The notes: generated from the letters alone by a model not told the origin. Positions 9,987 to 19,818 are shown, counted from the first letter of the stretch. The stretch is 64,000 bases of DNA from Pseudomonas guariconensis (GCF_900102675.1 NZ_FMYX01000014.1:87462-151461); one strand, 5' to 3'. Translations and numbers: made by a program.

Positions 9987-11344
9987 GGGTGTCCTTGCAT
10001 GAGTTGTGGGGCTGGGGAGAAGGTGTCGCTGACGGTGTGTTCCGGCGCCGTGGCCGGTGCCAGGCGTGCGGCCTTGATCGTATTGATCAGGGAACCCAGC
10101 AGCAGCGCGCGATTCATGTAGCTGTCGATCAGTGACGCATAGTCCGGGCGCGGCGCATAGCGCTCGCCTGTGGGCAACAGCAGGTGACAGGTACACCGTA
10201 CGGGCGCCGTGGACTGGGCGCCGCACGTGCAAGCGAATGGGCTCATGCTGGCGCGCAAGGCGAACTCCAGTGCCTCGGCATGTCGAAGGGCGTCTAGTGC
10301 CTCGTTGATCTGCTCGGTGGCGATGTCCAGTCGCTGGCGCAGCGCCAGCAATTCCCGGCGATAGCGCTCGGGCTGGGGCGAGCCGATGGCTGCCCATTGC
10401 GCAAGTGCTGCCTCCAGTGACTCGGCCTTGAGTTCGTACTTCAGCCAGCGCAGGGCATCCTGGCCGTCCTCGTCCTCGCAGCGCGCATACCGGAGGGCTT
10501 CGAGATAAAGGGGCTCGACTTGGGCCCAGTGATCTATGACCTGGTTGACCAGCGTTTCGATGCGTCGCACTTGCTTGGCCTGGACGGGCTGTTGAGTCAG
10601 TGCCTTGCGTAGATCCTCAAGGCGCTGCTCCAGCGCGCCTATGTGTTTGTCATGCTCGGCCAGTTGTGCGGCGCTGTGTTGCTGCATGGCGTTGAGCAGC
10701 TGTTCATTGCGCAGGTTCTGGCTGAAATTGCAGTGTTTGGCGAGCCATTCGTCCAGGAACCGGTTCAGTGCGTTGCGTCGATAGGTCGTGCTGGCAAAGC
10801 CTTGCTGGCGCAGGTACCGATACATCGGATGGCGGACATAGCTCGCAAGCTTCTGCGTGCACTCCTGGCTGAGCAGTAGGTGGTCGCGCTTCAAGGGTTC
10901 GCGTGCGTCTTGAGCCTGTTGCAGTTCGTGCTGGCACTCACGCATCGCGGGGCTCTGGCTGGATTCGCCCAGCGCCTGTTGCAGATCCTGGTCCAGCTTG
11001 GCTTGATGTTCGCGCAGCGTCTGGGTCGATACGGCTGCGTCTTGGCTCGCCTGCTTCAGTTGCGCGTAGCACTGGGCTTGCTGCTGCTGACGTTGCTTGA
11101 GCACGTGCTGGATCTGGCGGGCTTCGAAGCTGTCATCGGCGATGTCGTACAGATCACTGAGAATGTGTACCTGTAATTGCAGGTGCTCTGTGTGTAGGTG
11201 GGCGCAACTGTGCAGGCAGTCGATTAGGCGGCTCAAGTAGTCTTGGCTGTTTTGGTCAGCCAGTGCCATGAGGGTGACGGGAGTCATCAGAAGCAGCGTC
11301 CCTGGTCCGTTTGCCGGTGATCGAGTGATGGCGGACGGGTTCAC
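9983..11344 (-). CDS. Coiled-coil protein with C-terminal double CxC cluster, unknown function
   Basis: The product has 453 residues from a GTG at 11344 (AAGGA 9 nt upstream); an alternative ATG lies at 11287 with a weaker ribosome site. Residues about 60-160 and 210-350 are Gln-rich coiled coil (LKQRQQQQAQCYAQLKQ, EHDKHIGALEQRLEDL). Near the C-terminus, C372-x-C374 and C384-x-C386-H387 form a compact cluster that could bind zinc. A hydrophobic patch (NRALLLGSLINTI) follows, but is too short to call a membrane helix. It is the first gene of the three-gene operon between eda and leuA. No function can be assigned. Confidence 0.78.
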   Translation of the reverse strand: MNPSAITRSPANGPGTLLLMTPVTLMALADQNSQDYLSRLIDCLHSCAHLHTEHLQLQVHILSDLYDIADDSFEARQIQHVLKQRQQQQAQCYAQLKQASQDAAVSTQTLREHQAKLDQDLQQALGESSQSPAMRECQHELQQAQDAREPLKRDHLLLSQECTQKLASYVRHPMYRYLRQQGFASTTYRRNALNRFLDEWLAKHCNFSQNLRNEQLLNAMQQHSAAQLAEHDKHIGALEQRLEDLRKALTQQPVQAKQVRRIETLVNQVIDHWAQVEPLYLEALRYARCEDEDGQDALRWLKYELKAESLEAALAQWAAIGSPQPERYRRELLALRQRLDIATEQINEALDALRHAEALEFALRASMSPFACTCGAQSTAPVRCTCHLLLPTGERYAPRPDYASLIDSYMNRALLLGSLINTIKAARLAPATAPEHTVSDTFSPAPQLMQGHP

Positions 11345-11451
11345 GGGTCGTCATCCTTGATCGAAGCGGTGGAAGATGAAGCGAGTATACCCAGCATTAT
11401 GGGCAAAGTGATGGCTACCTGCCTTCTGTGTATGGCCGAGCGATCTTGCGC

Positions 11452-11488
11452 AAAAAAAAGGGCCCGTATCGGCGGATACGGGCCCTTT
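11452..11488 (-). terminator. Rho-independent terminator of leuA
   Basis: Read on the minus strand, a 13-bp perfect stem (AAGGGCCCGTATC / GATACGGGCCCTT, 4-nt loop) is followed by a run of eight T. It lies 18 nt after the leuA stop and upstream of the three-gene operon, separating the two. Confidence 0.93.
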
Positions 11489-11505
11489 TCAGGGACGGCT
11501 GAGGC

Positions 11506-13179
<1,674 letters not shown>

Positions 13180-13254
13180 GGAAGCAATCCTTTTATGTGC
13201 GGCCGAGATCGGGCCTGCCGAGCGATAACGAGATGAAGAGGCGAGGCGACACGA

Positions 13255-13332
13255 TCAGCCTGGTAGTCGGGCGCTGACCAGGCAGAGGCTGCGATGTTGT
13301 CGGAGCAGAATGAGGGTGCTGAAGGTTTTCAT
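13255..13332 (-). CDS. Candidate leuA leader peptide
   Basis: A 25-codon ORF starts with ATG at 13332 and ends with TGA at 13255, 75 nt before leuA on the same strand. It encodes MKTFSTLILL, then RQHRSLCLVSARLPG. Eight of 25 residues are Leu, Ile or Val, clustered as LILL and LCLV, as in leader peptides of branched-chain amino-acid operons. AGGG lies 7 nt before the ATG. One leucine codon is CTA, which is rare in Pseudomonas. No classical U-run terminator is seen between it and leuA, so if it acts, it may do so through alternative structures or translation coupling. Expression is unproven. Confidence 0.55.
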   Translation of the reverse strand: MKTFSTLILLRQHRSLCLVSARLPG

Positions 13333-13338
13333 GCCTCA

Positions 13339-13396
13339 ACCCTAACCAGTGACCGGTGGGATGGCAAGCATTCGGAAAAAATTGAGAGGAATGCTT
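13339..13396 (-). promoter_or_regulatory. leuA upstream control region: possible promoter and 8-bp inverted repeat
   Basis: On the minus strand, TTGCCA (13362-13367) and TAGGGT (13339-13344) sit 17 bp apart and could be -35/-10, though this would put the transcript start almost at the leader ATG. Just upstream, AAGCATTC (13366-13373) and GAATGCTT (13389-13396) are perfect inverted arms with a 15-bp A/T-rich spacer, a plausible activator site. The rest of 13397-13504 shows nothing recognisable. Confidence 0.4.
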
Positions 13397-13504
13397 AAAA
13401 AAAGCGCTTGTGCGAGATTTTATGGCTGATATCGAACGGCGACTTCGGTATTTTTGCGCGCTATTTTTTGATGGCGCAACTCAAGGGAAAGGTTGTTGGC
13501 GGTG

Positions 13505-13597
13505 TGAGCCTTTTCGCGGGTAAACCCGCCGCCACAGGGTTCTGTGAACGCCTCCAATACAGCGTCGGCCTTGTGGGTGCGGGTTCACTCGCGAAGT
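13505..13597. repeat. Inverted pair of P. putida-type REP elements
   Basis: Copy one (13505-13539) contains the TTCGCGGGTAAACCCGC core. Copy two (13569-13597) is the reverse-oriented form, GTGGGTGCGGGTTCACTCGCGAAG. Single REPs of this class are dispersed through P. putida genomes between genes; here a pair lies between leuA and the convergently read M23 peptidase end. Confidence 0.8.
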
Positions 13598-13610
13598 CGG
13601 TACGCCTGGA

Positions 13611-14438
13611 TCAGGGCTGAAACGCCCCGATGAAAATTGCCGGATCCACCCGCGCGTCGTTGAGACTGACGTTCCAGTGCATATGCGGCCCGGTCGCCCG
13701 GCCTGTGGCGCCCACGCGGCCGACCACCTCGCCGCGACGCAGCGTCTGGCCAGGTTTCACATCGATCTTGGACATGTGGCAAAACATGCTGATGAAGCCC
13801 TGTCCGTGATCGACGAACACGGTACGGCCATTGAAGAAGTAATCCCCCACCAAGATCACCTTGCCATTGGCCGGGGTCTTGATAGGCGTACCGGCGGGCA
13901 CGGCGAAGTCCAGGCCGGCATGGGGGTTGCGCTCCTCTCCGTTGAAGAAGCGACGCACGCCGAACTTGCTCGACAGTGGCCCGCTGACCGGTTTGTCGAG
14001 GATCAGGTTGCTCGGCAGGGCAGGGCTGAAGCTGCGGTAGGCCTTGAGCTGTTCGGCCAGCTCGCGCTCGATGCGTTTGAGGTCGGCGGGGTCGGGATTG
14101 ACCTGGCGCTTGTTCTTCAACGTGATGTGTTGCTCGGGGTACTTCTTGCTGCCGACCGTGAAGGGCAGGGTACGCGAACCTTGGGTGAGCACCGCGGTGC
14201 CGGGCTTCTGGGTCAGAGGAATGCCGACGATGGCCAGCCAGTTGCCCTGCTCCTGGACCACCAGCACCGGCTTGCCATCGAAGCGTGCGCTGGGTGCCGA
14301 GGGGGCAGGGCCCAGGTCGACCACCGCCACGCCTCCGGGCACCGGCTTGTTCAGCTGGCGCGTGATGTAGCTGGCCTGGGCGTGGGTACCGAGCAACAGC
14401 AAGAAGAAGGCGAGCAGAGGGGCGAGCAGGCGGGGCAT
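13611..14438 (-). CDS. M23-family peptidoglycan endopeptidase (LytM domain), secreted
   Basis: The product has 275 residues. A signal peptide (MPRLLAPLLAFFLLLLG, cut near AQA-SYIT) directs it to the periplasm. The M23 domain occupies about residues 150-270: metal ligands are in HAGLDFAVP (H..D) and the HMHW motif near the C-terminus, and an intermediate conserved His is in MFCHMSKID. The zinc site therefore looks complete, so it should be an active endopeptidase acting on peptide crosslinks rather than a degenerate activator. It ends 4 nt before the xseA stop region, on the same strand downstream of xseA, likely co-transcribed. Confidence 0.9.
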   Translation of the reverse strand: MPRLLAPLLAFFLLLLGTHAQASYITRQLNKPVPGGVAVVDLGPAPSAPSARFDGKPVLVVQEQGNWLAIVGIPLTQKPGTAVLTQGSRTLPFTVGSKKYPEQHITLKNKRQVNPDPADLKRIERELAEQLKAYRSFSPALPSNLILDKPVSGPLSSKFGVRRFFNGEERNPHAGLDFAVPAGTPIKTPANGKVILVGDYFFNGRTVFVDHGQGFISMFCHMSKIDVKPGQTLRRGEVVGRVGATGRATGPHMHWNVSLNDARVDPAIFIGAFQP

Positions 14439-14441
14439 GTG

Positions 14442-15821
14442 TCAGTCCAGTAGCGAGAGGGTGACCGGAGTCTGGTGGTTGTCCTCGACCCGCACCTTGA
14501 GCTCGCCTTCGTTCAGGCGGGCGGTCAGGCGCTGGCCGTTGTGGGTCTGGGCGGCGCTGCGGATGGCCTGGCCGCGCTCGTCGAGCAGAATGCTGTAGCC
14601 GCGGGCCAGGGTCGCCAGGGGGCTGACCACGTGCAAGGTCTGCAACTGGGCCTGGAAGCGTTGCCGACGATCCTTGAGCACTTCGCGCATAGCCCGCGGG
14701 AGGCGTTCGGCGAGGCTGTCCAGGCGCTGGCCAAGCAGTTTAAGCGCGCGCCCCGGATGTTGCGCGGCCAGGCGGGTGTCCAGACGGCCCAGGCGCTCGT
14801 GGCGCTGGTTCATGTTGAGCATGAAGGCGCGGCGCAGGCGCATATCCAGGTCATCCAGGCGCTGTGCCTGTTGGCGCAAGCGCTCGCCGGGGTGGCGCAG
14901 GCGGCGGGCCAGGCCATCCAGGCGCAGGTGATCATGAGCCAGGCGGTTTTTCATGCGTAGCAACAGGCGCCGCTGCAGGCTGTCCAGGCGCTGTTGCAGA
15001 CCGCTGCTGTCCGGCGCCAGCAATTCGGCGGCGGCCGATGGGGTCGGCGCGCGCACATCGGCGACGAAGTCGCTGATCGAGACGTCGGTTTCATGACCCA
15101 CGGCGCTGACGATGGGCGTCACGCACGCGGCCACGGCGCGGGCGACGTCCTCTTCGTTAAAGCACCACAGGTCCTCCAGCGAACCTCCGCCCCGGGCCAG
15201 GATCAATGCATCGAAGCCCATGCTGTCGGCCAGGCGCAGGGCTCGGACGATCTGGGCAATGGCCTCGCGGCCCTGTACTGCGGTGGGAATCAGGTTCAGT
15301 TCCACTTGGGGGGCGCGTCGGCCGAACACGCTGATGATGTCGCGGATCACCGCGCCAGTGGGGGAGGTGATGATGCCGATGCGGCGCGGGTGGGCCGGCA
15401 GAGGTTGCTTGCGTTCGGCACTGAACAGGCCCTCGGCGCCGAGCTTTTCCTTCAAGGCCTCGAAGGCCAGGCGCAGGGCGCCATCCCCTGCGGGCTCGAC
15501 CGTGTCGAGAATCAGTTGGTAGTCACCACGCCCCTCGAACAGCGATACCTTGCCGCGCACCCTGACTGCCAGGCCATCGCGCAGGGTCTGGCGTACGCGT
15601 ACTGCATTCTGCCGAAACAGTGCGCAGCGCACCTGGGCGCCGCTGTCCTTGAGGGTGAAGTACATGTGCCCGGAGGCCGGGCGGGCGAGGTTGGATATCT
15701 CGCCTTCCACCCAGACACTGCGGAACACATCCTCGAGCAGCACGCGCGCGCGGCCGTTGAGCTGGCTGACGGTGAGGACCTCGCGGTCCAGGCCGAGTCG
15801 TTCGAAGGGGTCTCTGATCAT
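14442..15821 (-). CDS. xseA: Exodeoxyribonuclease VII large subunit
   Basis: The product has 459 residues from MIRDPFERLGLDREVL, the length I recall for P. putida XseA. It is the catalytic subunit of the single-strand exonuclease ExoVII. An OB-fold (residues about 15-110; SVWVEGEISN, SGHMYFTLKDSGAQVRC) is followed by the nuclease core (about 125-300) with GIITSPTGAVIRDI, ILARGGGSLEDLWCFN, SAVGHETDVSISDFVADVRAPTPSAAAE. The last 150 residues are coiled coil binding the small subunit, which is not in this window. The open frame extends far upstream, into the LysR gene; the start is set by homology. Confidence 0.95.
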   Translation of the reverse strand: MIRDPFERLGLDREVLTVSQLNGRARVLLEDVFRSVWVEGEISNLARPASGHMYFTLKDSGAQVRCALFRQNAVRVRQTLRDGLAVRVRGKVSLFEGRGDYQLILDTVEPAGDGALRLAFEALKEKLGAEGLFSAERKQPLPAHPRRIGIITSPTGAVIRDIISVFGRRAPQVELNLIPTAVQGREAIAQIVRALRLADSMGFDALILARGGGSLEDLWCFNEEDVARAVAACVTPIVSAVGHETDVSISDFVADVRAPTPSAAAELLAPDSSGLQQRLDSLQRRLLLRMKNRLAHDHLRLDGLARRLRHPGERLRQQAQRLDDLDMRLRRAFMLNMNQRHERLGRLDTRLAAQHPGRALKLLGQRLDSLAERLPRAMREVLKDRRQRFQAQLQTLHVVSPLATLARGYSILLDERGQAIRSAAQTHNGQRLTARLNEGELKVRVEDNHQTPVTLSLLD

Positions 15822-15841
15822 GGCCGGCATCATAAAGGACA

Positions 15842-16747
15842 TCACGCCTGGTTGTCTGTGCTGGCGCTTGAGCCGGGCATTGTCGAGACGAACTGGCGCA
15901 CCAGTTCCCCCGCGTCTCGTCGACACGCCAGGGCCACGGTGCTCGGGCAAGCCTCTTGCAACGGTATGAAGCGCACCGAGTCCGGCGCGATGTCGCGCAT
16001 ACAGGCTGGTAACAGCGCCACCCCGAATCCTGCCTGTATCAGCTGCAGTTGCGTGGTCTTGCGAGACACGACCTGGGCGGCGCGTGGAAAGAATCCTGCC
16101 TCCATGCACAACGAAGCGGACAGGTAGCTCAAGCCCCCTCGCTGTCGATGAGGGATGGAAATGAAACGCTCATCTCGTAATCGCGCCAGTGCCACCTGGG
16201 GGGCGTCGGCCAGTGGATGGTCTGCCGCCACGGCCAAGAGCAATGGCTCGCTGAACAGGGCATGGATCTCCACCTCCTGGTGCTGGCGCAGCACCGGCAG
16301 ACGCAACAGGCCGAGTTCGAGCCGGCCTTCGGCGATGTCTTCTAGTTGGGCCTCGGAGGACTGCTGTGCAATCTCCAGGGACACGCCAGGATTGTTGTTC
16401 AGGTAGCTGCCCAGGCTCGCCAAGAGCCGGCCGGTCAAGGGGACGGTGCTGGAGTGATTGAGGCGCAGACTGCCGCGCAGGCCCTGGCCGATCTCCTGGG
16501 CCAGGCGCTCGGCTTGGTCCAGATCGGCCAGCAGGCGCTGCGCGCGATCGAGAAAGGCCAGGCCAGCCGAGGTCAGCCGAGGCTGGCGGGCAGTTCGCTC
16601 GAACAAAGGCGTACCGAGCTGATGTTCCAGCTCCTTGATCTGACGGCTTAGCGCAGACTGGGCGATGTATAGCCGCTCGGCGGCCGCGCTGAAGCTGCCG
16701 CTCTGGGCTATTTCAACGAAGTAGCGCAACTGGCGGATGGAAGTCAT
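15842..16747 (-). CDS. LysR-family transcriptional regulator
   Basis: The product has 301 residues. The N-terminal winged helix-turn-helix (residues 1-62; FVEIAQSGSFSAAAERLYIAQSALSRQIKELE) is followed by the two-lobed effector domain (about 90-290). It is divergent from a TauE/SafE-type transporter gene, and LysR regulators usually control such a neighbour. A 9-bp inverted repeat lies between the two starts. The effector is unknown; a sulfonate, sulfite or small organic acid is possible given the transporter. It is 20 bp upstream of xseA on the same strand but probably a separate unit. Confidence 0.9.
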   Translation of the reverse strand: MTSIRQLRYFVEIAQSGSFSAAAERLYIAQSALSRQIKELEHQLGTPLFERTARQPRLTSAGLAFLDRAQRLLADLDQAERLAQEIGQGLRGSLRLNHSSTVPLTGRLLASLGSYLNNNPGVSLEIAQQSSEAQLEDIAEGRLELGLLRLPVLRQHQEVEIHALFSEPLLLAVAADHPLADAPQVALARLRDERFISIPHRQRGGLSYLSASLCMEAGFFPRAAQVVSRKTTQLQLIQAGFGVALLPACMRDIAPDSVRFIPLQEACPSTVALACRRDAGELVRQFVSTMPGSSASTDNQA

Positions 16748-16750
16748 GAC

Positions 16751-16785
16751 ATGCCTTTTCGAGATATCTGAGGGTTAAAAGGCAT
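16751..16785. promoter_or_regulatory. Inverted repeat in LysR/TauE divergent promoter
   Basis: ATGCCTTTT (16751-16759) and AAAAGGCAT (16777-16785) are perfect 9-bp inverted arms with a 17-bp spacer, placed directly upstream of the LysR gene and about 60 bp before the TauE gene. Position and symmetry suit a LysR-type operator. Confidence 0.55.
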
Positions 16786-16844
16786 ATTAGTCGGCATGGC
16801 TCGTGGCTGGCTAACCTGTCTCGGTGTTTTCAGGAGTCATGCCC

Positions 16845-17600
16845 ATGCTTGCTCAATTGCCGTTTTCAGGTCTCGACTGGCTGCCCATCCTGCTGGGGGT
16901 AGGCGTGGCCTACATCGTGTTCGGTATCGCCGGTTTCGGTACGGCGTTGGTGGCGGGGCCGGTGCTGATCCACTTCATGCCATTGTCGCGGATCATTCCG
17001 TTGCTGGTGCTGCTGGACTTCGTCGCGGCCTTTGGCAACTGGTTGCCATCGCGCCAGTCGGTGGTGCGTGGCGAACTGCTGCGCTTGCTGCCGTGCATGG
17101 CGCTGGGCTGTACCTTGGGCGTGGTCTTTCTGCTACGCCTGAAATCGGACCTTCTGCTGTTGCTGATGGGCCTGTTCGTGACCGGGTATGCGTTGTATAG
17201 CCTGGCCGTAAAGGTGCGGCCGGCGCGACTCGCAGGCGCCTGGGCGGTGCCGATGGGCACGGCGGGTGGGCTGTTCGGCGCCTTGTTCGGCAGCGGTGGC
17301 TTTCTGTATGCGATCTACCTCAATGCCCGGCTGGATTCAACGGAACAGGCAAGGGCGACCCAGAGTGCGCTCATCAGTTGCAGTACTGTTGTGCGCCTGT
17401 CGTTGTTTGTTGCTGCCGGGGTATACGCCGATGCCAGCCTGTTGTTTGTCGCGGCCTGCCTGCTGCCGGTGATGGCTGCCGGGCTGTGGCTGGGGCGGCA
17501 CCTGTCCTTGAGGCTGTCCCGCGAAGCCTTCGTGCGTGTGGTCACCTGGCTGGTGCTGGGCAGTGGCGTGGCGTTGATCGGTCGCTACCTGGGCGGCTGA
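16845..17600 (+). CDS. TauE/SafE-family membrane transporter
   Basis: The product has 251 residues with about seven to eight hydrophobic helices, starting LPILLGVGVAYIVFGIAGFGTALVAGP. FGIAGFGTALVAGP and the second-half GGLFGALFGSGGFLYAIYL are the paired glycine-rich motifs of TauE/SafE proteins, inner-membrane exporters or importers of sulfite, sulfonate or organic anions. ATG 16845 is preferred because AGGAG lies 8 nt before it; ATG 16839 would leave only 2 nt. The substrate is not readable from sequence. A divergent LysR gene is the likely regulator. Confidence 0.85.
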   Translation: MLAQLPFSGLDWLPILLGVGVAYIVFGIAGFGTALVAGPVLIHFMPLSRIIPLLVLLDFVAAFGNWLPSRQSVVRGELLRLLPCMALGCTLGVVFLLRLKSDLLLLLMGLFVTGYALYSLAVKVRPARLAGAWAVPMGTAGGLFGALFGSGGFLYAIYLNARLDSTEQARATQSALISCSTVVRLSLFVAAGVYADASLLFVAACLLPVMAAGLWLGRHLSLRLSREAFVRVVTWLVLGSGVALIGRYLGG

Positions 17601-17646
17601 GCGGTAGAATCTCGCTATTACCGCAGTCCGCAGGCCCGTTTCGTTC

Positions 17647-18201
17647 ATGAACACCCAGAGCATCATCGTTCCCAAACTCTCCACCGTCCCGGTCCACGAA
17701 GCCCGTGCCCGGGCGATCCTGCGCTGGTTGGTGCGCGAGAAGATCGTCGAGGAGCAGCTCAGCACCTGTGGGCGCACCGGCAATCGCATGGGGTACGCCT
17801 TGGCCCAGGGCGCACGCAAGGTCGCGTTGCATCCGGAACGACTCCCCTTCGGCGAGCAGATCAACGGCCTGGAGGTGATGCTCAAGCGCTGCATCTATAC
17901 ACCGACCGAGGGCTTTCTCGAAGAAGCGGGTTGCCCTGAGTGTCGGCGCGAAATCGGCGAGCCGCTGTTCGAGAGCCTGGAGGAGTGGATGCCTGGGGTG
18001 AGCGACAACTTCACCTGCCCGCTGTGCGGCTTCGAGGACGACATCAACGGCTTTTTGTTCCTGCAGCCGTGCGCCTTTTCCAACCTGGGGTTCATCTTCA
18101 ACAACTGGGGCGAGGCCGGGTTCACCCAGGCCTTTCTCGACAGCTTCGCCGACTGGTTGGACCAGCCGGTGGCGGTGGTGCAGGTCAACTGCCAGCCATA
18201 A
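17647..18201 (+). CDS. Conserved protein with two CPxC zinc-knuckle motifs, unknown function
   Basis: The product has 184 residues with no signal peptide or membrane helix. CPEC (near residue 98) and CPLC (near 121) resemble the two halves of a zinc ribbon, with a ligand spacing that suits one structural zinc. The rest is Leu/Phe/Trp-rich and globular (NNWGEAGFTQAFLDSFADWLD). I recall related pseudomonad proteins labelled, without clear basis, as sugar ABC transporter ATPases, but no Walker motif is present here, so that name should not be used. A TAGAAT -10-like hexamer lies at about 17605. It precedes guaB but has its own spacing. Confidence 0.8.
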   Translation: MNTQSIIVPKLSTVPVHEARARAILRWLVREKIVEEQLSTCGRTGNRMGYALAQGARKVALHPERLPFGEQINGLEVMLKRCIYTPTEGFLEEAGCPECRREIGEPLFESLEEWMPGVSDNFTCPLCGFEDDINGFLFLQPCAFSNLGFIFNNWGEAGFTQAFLDSFADWLDQPVAVVQVNCQP

Positions 18202-18203
18202 GT

Positions 18204-18256
18204 GGCAAGCGACAGCAAAAGCGCAGACGTGGGTGGAGTGAATCTCGTCGCTTGCC
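18204..18256. repeat. GCAAGC-type extragenic inverted repeat before guaB
   Basis: GGCAAGCGAC (18204-18213) and GTCGCTTGCC (18247-18256) are perfect 10-bp inverted arms. The same GCGGCAAGC / GCTTGCCGC theme recurs at 28485, 43456 and 56669, so this is a dispersed extragenic family distinct from the REP class. Confidence 0.7.
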
Positions 18257-18282
18257 GCTTGTAACTTGGAGCTTGAATTGCA

Positions 18283-18311
18283 TTGAGCGGCGCGCCGTGG
18301 ATGAGTATAAT
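18283..18311 (+). promoter_or_regulatory. guaB promoter
   Basis: TTGAGC (18283-18288) and a consensus TATAAT (18306-18311) are separated by exactly 17 bp, a strong sigma-70 match ending 37 bp before the guaB ATG. Confidence 0.8.
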
Positions 18312-18348
18312 GGCGCGCTTCCATTTTTCCCGCCCGGGAGCCCCCGCG

Positions 18349-19818
18349 ATGCTGCGTATCAGCCAAGAAGCCCTGACCTTCGACGATATTCTCCTTGTAC
18401 CTGGCTATTCTGAGGTACTGCCCAATGAAGTCAGTCTCAAGACCCGTTTGACCCGCGGCATCGAGCTGAACATTCCCCTGGTTTCCGCCGCCATGGATAC
18501 CGTGACCGAAGCGCGCCTGGCCATCGCCATGGCCCAGGAAGGCGGCATCGGCATCATCCACAAGAACATGACCATCGAGCAGCAAGCTGCCGAAGTGCGC
18601 AAGGTCAAGAAGTTCGAGGCTGGCGTGGTCAAGGACCCGATCACCATCGACGCCGACGCCACCGTGCGCGACCTGTTCGACCTGACCCGCCTGAACAACA
18701 TCTCCGGTGTTCCAGTGCTGGAGAACGGCGACCTGGTCGGCATCGTCACCTCCCGTGACGTGCGCTTCGAAAGCCGCCTGGACGCCAAGGTTCGTGAAGT
18801 GATGACGCCCAAAGAGCGTCTGGTCACCGTGCGCGAAGGCGCCGACAAGAACGAAGTCCGCGAGCTGCTGCACAAGCACCGCCTGGAAAAAGTCCTGATC
18901 GTCGACGACAAGTTCAGCCTCAAGGGCATGATGACCGTCAAGGACATCGAAAAAGCCAAGGCCTACCCGCTGGCCAGCAAGGACGACCAAGGTCGTCTGC
19001 GCGTCGGCGCTGCGGTCGGCACCGGCAAGGATACCGGCGAGCGCGTTGCCGCCCTGGTTGCCGCCGGCGTTGACGTGGTGGTGGTCGACACCGCCCACGG
19101 CCACAGCAAGGGCGTGATCGATCGCGTTCGCTGGGTCAAAGAGACCTACCCGCAAGTGCAGGTGATCGGCGGCAATATCGCCACCGGCGCCGCTGCCAAA
19201 GCCCTGGCCGAAGCCGGCGCTGACGCGGTCAAGGTCGGTATTGGCCCGGGCTCGATCTGCACCACCCGTATCGTCGCCGGTGTCGGTGTGCCGCAGATCA
19301 GCGCCATCGCCAACGTCGCCGCCGCACTGGAAGGCACTGGCGTACCGCTGATCGCCGACGGTGGCATCCGCTTCTCCGGTGACCTGTCCAAGGCCATCGT
19401 CGCTGGCGCCTCCTGCGTCATGATGGGTTCGATGTTCGCCGGCACCGAAGAGGCGCCGGGTGAGGTCGAGCTGTTCCAGGGCCGTTCCTACAAGGCTTAC
19501 CGCGGCATGGGCTCGCTGGGCGCCATGGCACAGGCCCAAGGCTCCTCGGACCGTTACTTCCAGGACTCCTCGGCTGGCGCCGAGAAGCTGGTTCCGGAAG
19601 GCATCGAAGGCCGTGTGCCGTACAAGGGCGCCCTGGCTGCGATCATCCACCAACTGATGGGTGGCCTGCGTTCTTCCATGGGCTACACCGGCAGCGCGAC
19701 CATCGAAGAGATGCGCACCAAGCCTGAATTCGTGCGCATCACCGGTGCCGGCATGGCCGAGTCCCATGTGCATGACGTGCAGATCACCAAAGAAGCCCCT
19801 AACTACCGCGTAGGCTAA
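18349..19818 (+). CDS. guaB: Inosine-5'-monophosphate dehydrogenase
   Basis: The product has 489 residues and oxidises IMP to XMP with NAD+, the first committed step to GMP, in the cytoplasm. The TIM barrel is interrupted by two CBS domains (about residues 95-205; ISGVPVLENGDLVGIVTSRDVR). The catalytic Cys304 lies in GPGSICTTR, and the flap motif RGMGSLGAM is complete. The frame is open 22 codons further up, but MLRISQEALTFDD matches the family start and follows the promoter. It is 78 nt upstream of guaA, forming the guaBA unit. Confidence 0.97.
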   Translation: MLRISQEALTFDDILLVPGYSEVLPNEVSLKTRLTRGIELNIPLVSAAMDTVTEARLAIAMAQEGGIGIIHKNMTIEQQAAEVRKVKKFEAGVVKDPITIDADATVRDLFDLTRLNNISGVPVLENGDLVGIVTSRDVRFESRLDAKVREVMTPKERLVTVREGADKNEVRELLHKHRLEKVLIVDDKFSLKGMMTVKDIEKAKAYPLASKDDQGRLRVGAAVGTGKDTGERVAALVAAGVDVVVVDTAHGHSKGVIDRVRWVKETYPQVQVIGGNIATGAAAKALAEAGADAVKVGIGPGSICTTRIVAGVGVPQISAIANVAAALEGTGVPLIADGGIRFSGDLSKAIVAGASCVMMGSMFAGTEEAPGEVELFQGRSYKAYRGMGSLGAMAQAQGSSDRYFQDSSAGAEKLVPEGIEGRVPYKGALAAIIHQLMGGLRSSMGYTGSATIEEMRTKPEFVRITGAGMAESHVHDVQITKEAPNYRVG

